8,164 nt of DNA from Maribacter sp. (GTDB lineage: Bacteria; Bacteroidota; Bacteroidia; Flavobacteriales; Flavobacteriaceae): assembly GCA_013001935.1 (NCBI GenBank), contig JABDKZ010000265.1:1-8164 (forward strand), written 5' to 3'. The stretch's first letter is position 1, and each line of letters starts with the position of its first letter. Made by a program: the position numbers and the translations under genes. Below the pieces are notes generated by a model. The model did no database searches and was not told the DNA's origin. It saw nothing but the letters and a program-made list of their open reading frames with translations. Of this stretch, positions 6,503 through 8,164 are shown in pieces.

Positions 6503-7820
6503 GGGGTAAGATTACTTTTATTTGTTTTAATCTCTTTTTATCAAGGCCTTCCACAATAAATACATAGTCTTTAAAAACTATTTTCTCACCTTTTTTCGGA
6601 AAGCTACCTGCGATTTCCAGCACAAAACCGGCAATCGTTTCCGATTCTCCTTTTTGCTCATCGAAATCTTCGTCATCCTCAATTTTGACAACTCGATAAA
6701 AATCTTTTAAAGCCGTCTTTCCTTCAAAAACATAGTTAAAATCATCCAATTTGGAATATACCAGATCCTCATCATCGAATTCATCGCTAATATCACCTAC
6801 AATTTCCTCAATGATATCCTCTAAGGTAACAATACCGGATGTTCCTCCGTACTCGTCAACTACTATTGCCAAATGATTTTTCTTTTCTTGGAATTCATTT
6901 AAAAGGTCGTCCAATTTTTTATTCTCAGGTACGAAATAAGGCTCTCGAATAAGCGAAAGCCAATTAAAGGTCTTCCGATCAATATAAGGGAGCAGGTCTT
7001 TCACATAAAGCACTCCCAAAACATTATCCATATTCTCAGAAAAAACAGGTATTCTGGAATACCCCTGGGTTTTTATTTCATCTAACACATCAAGGAATTT
7101 CATATCCTCGCTTAATGCGAACAGGTCTATCCTGGGGCGCATCACTTGTCTGGTATCTGTATTTCCAAAAGAAACAATCCCTTCCAAAAGTTTTTGTTCT
7201 TCTTTGGTAGTATCACCTTCAGAAGTGAGTTCCAAAGCATGTGATAAGTGGTCTACACTGAGGTTAGACTTGTATTTTCCAAGTTTGTTGTTCAGATATG
7301 TCGTCGCCGAGCGCATAGGTAAACTCAAGGGCGAAAAAATATAATCGAGCGCTTTTAAGGGATAAGACATAAAATAGGAAAAACTTATCCTATTTCTATT
7401 GGCATATACTTTTGGCAATATCTCCCCGAACATTAAAATGAGAAAAGTGGCAACAACCACTTCCAACAAAAACCGTACAGATATAAAATTGAACAGTACA
7501 TAATTGATATTTGAGAATAAGGTATCACCGATAACGTTAAATAGAAGTACTACCCCAATATTAATGGCATTATTGGCAATGAGTATCGTAGCCAATAACT
7601 TTTTAGGACGATTCAATAATTTTACAATGATATTACCCCTTGTGGTCTTGGTTTGTTCAATAGTGCTAATATCAGTTACTGACAGACCAAATAAAGCAAC
7701 TTCTGATCCAGATATCAATGCCGAACAAAACAATAACAGCAATAGGATACAGATATTGAGTAAAAAGGCACTCTCAAGAGTCATAAAATTCAGAAAGAAA
7801 CTAAGGGGGTCAGAATCCAA
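6492..7820 (-). CDS. gldE: Gliding motility-associated CNNM/CorC-type membrane protein GldE
   Basis: The 442-residue protein has the CorC/HlyC layout. A DUF21/CNNM membrane domain (about 16-190) has helices near 18-45, 73-97 and 117-136, with SGSE (37-40) and the conserved GEILPK (132-137). A CBS pair follows: CBS1 about 226-281 (VMRPRIDLF, GYSRIPVF) and CBS2 about 290-345 (VVDEYGGTSGIVTLEDIIEE). A CorC_HlyC domain closes the protein (about 358-438, with ESETIAGFVLE). Family members handle Mg2+ or other divalent cations; in F. johnsoniae GldE is tied to gliding and its overexpression partly offsets loss of GldB. The start is unusual. An in-frame TAA at 7824-7826 limits it to TTG at 7818-7820, giving MDSDP, or ATG at 7782-7784, giving a protein 12 residues shorter. 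I prefer TTG because GldE proteins, as I recall them, begin with a similar MDxDP. It follows ssb by 25 nt. Confidence 0.94.
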   Translation of the reverse strand: MDSDPLSFFLNFMTLESAFLLNICILLLLLFCSALISGSEVALFGLSVTDISTIEQTKTTRGNIIVKLLNRPKKLLATILIANNAINIGVVLLFNVIGDTLFSNINYVLFNFISVRFLLEVVVATFLILMFGEILPKVYANRNRISFSYFMSYPLKALDYIFSPLSLPMRSATTYLNNKLGKYKSNLSVDHLSHALELTSEGDTTKEEQKLLEGIVSFGNTDTRQVMRPRIDLFALSEDMKFLDVLDEIKTQGYSRIPVFSENMDNVLGVLYVKDLLPYIDRKTFNWLSLIREPYFVPENKKLDDLLNEFQEKKNHLAIVVDEYGGTSGIVTLEDIIEEIVGDISDEFDDEDLVYSKLDDFNYVFEGKTALKDFYRVVKIEDDEDFDEQKGESETIAGFVLEIAGSFPKKGEKIVFKDYVFIVEGLDKKRLKQIKVILPHEN

Positions 7821-7845
7821 TAGTTATAATTTTGATTTGGTTTTG

Positions 7846-8164
7846 CTAAAATGGTAAATCATCATCCTGTTCAGGCTCATTTACAGTAGTTGTTTCAGCG
7901 GCCTTAGCTGGAGTCTGTGCTTGGGCAGGCTGTTGCAATTGTCCACTCGCTTGGGCATTAGCCATACTTTCCTTTTTGGTCGAAAGGAAAGTGAAATCCT
8001 GCACATGTACTTCAGTAGTATATCTTGTGTTGCCATCCTCACCTTGCCATTGCCTATTTTTTAAACGCCCCTCGACATAAATTTTATCGCCTTTACTCAG
8101 GTACTTTTCACAAATTTCTGCAGCCTTATTTCGTACTACAATATTGTGCCAATCTGTATTGGTT
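7846..8164 (-). CDS. ssb: Single-stranded DNA-binding protein (N-terminus beyond right edge)
   Basis: The last 105 residues of SSB are encoded here; the gene runs off the right edge and is too fragmentary to be called from its start codon. The visible part begins [10 protein letters not shown], the OB-fold strand with the conserved Trp-His, followed by [20 protein letters not shown] (a typical SSB helix and strand) and [12 protein letters not shown] with [13 protein letters not shown] flexible Gln/Ala-rich linker follows ([11 protein letters not shown] region) and then the acidic tip DDDLPF, the peptide that recruits repair and replication partners. It coats single-stranded DNA in replication and repair in the cytoplasm. 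It lies upstream of gldE in the same direction, a linkage I associate with Flavobacteriia genomes. Nothing in the visible portion departs from a housekeeping SSB. Confidence 0.96.
   Translation of the reverse strand, partial: TNTDWHNIVVRNKAAEICEKYLSKGDKIYVEGRLKNRQWQGEDGNTRYTTEVHVQDFTFLSTKKESMANAQASGQLQQPAQAQTPAKAAETTTVNEPEQDDDLPF

Noticed and set aside
7504..7857. 117-codon + strand ORF opposite the start of gldE
   Set aside because: It is antisense to the GldE membrane domain and runs into the ssb tail; its hydrophobic pattern is a mirror of the real gene.

Overview
The window reads as ordinary chromosomal DNA of a gliding member of the Flavobacteriia (phylum Bacteroidota), probably a marine genus of Flavobacteriaceae. 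The support is: adjacent gldE and gldD genes, which are restricted to this phylum; an SSB with the DDDLPF tail next to them; AT-rich DNA; weak or absent Shine-Dalgarno sequences at most starts; and lipoproteins of flavobacterial type. I cannot name a genus or species.

Left part, + strand (3-2973): two M16 (insulinase/processing-peptidase-like) genes lie 1 nt apart. The first is cut by the window's left edge and looks like the zinc-binding subunit. The second is secreted, has lost HxxEH, keeps the Arg/Tyr substrate-side motif, and carries an extra C-terminal domain resembling LolA-type lipoprotein-sorting folds. Together they look like a heterodimeric envelope peptidase. A strong hairpin terminator (2996-3030) ends the unit and overlaps the 3' end of a convergent EamA-family transporter gene (3012-3893, - strand, GTG start).

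Middle, + strand (3976-5797): divergent from the transporter is a small two-helix PepSY membrane protein. A 256-nt gap with no convincing gene follows. Then comes a lipoprotein whose N-terminal half belongs to a flavobacterial helical lipoprotein type and whose C-terminal half looks like a separate beta-rich domain. An unusual 7-codon leader ORF overlaps its start codon (ATGA).

Right part, - strand (5945-8164): ssb (N-terminus beyond the right edge), gldE and gldD lie in that transcriptional order, with 25 nt between ssb and gldE and an 11-nt overlap between gldE and gldD. This looks like one operon linking single-strand DNA binding with the gliding/type IX secretion genes. GldE is a CNNM/CorC-type membrane protein with two CBS domains; GldD is an outer-envelope lipoprotein.

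I found no tRNA, rRNA, CRISPR array, insertion sequence, phage gene or clear sign of horizontal transfer, and no clearly new multi-gene system. The most distinctive points are the split-active-site M16 pair with its extra domain, the two-domain lipoprotein with its leader ORF, and the uncharacterised 4711-4966 gap.
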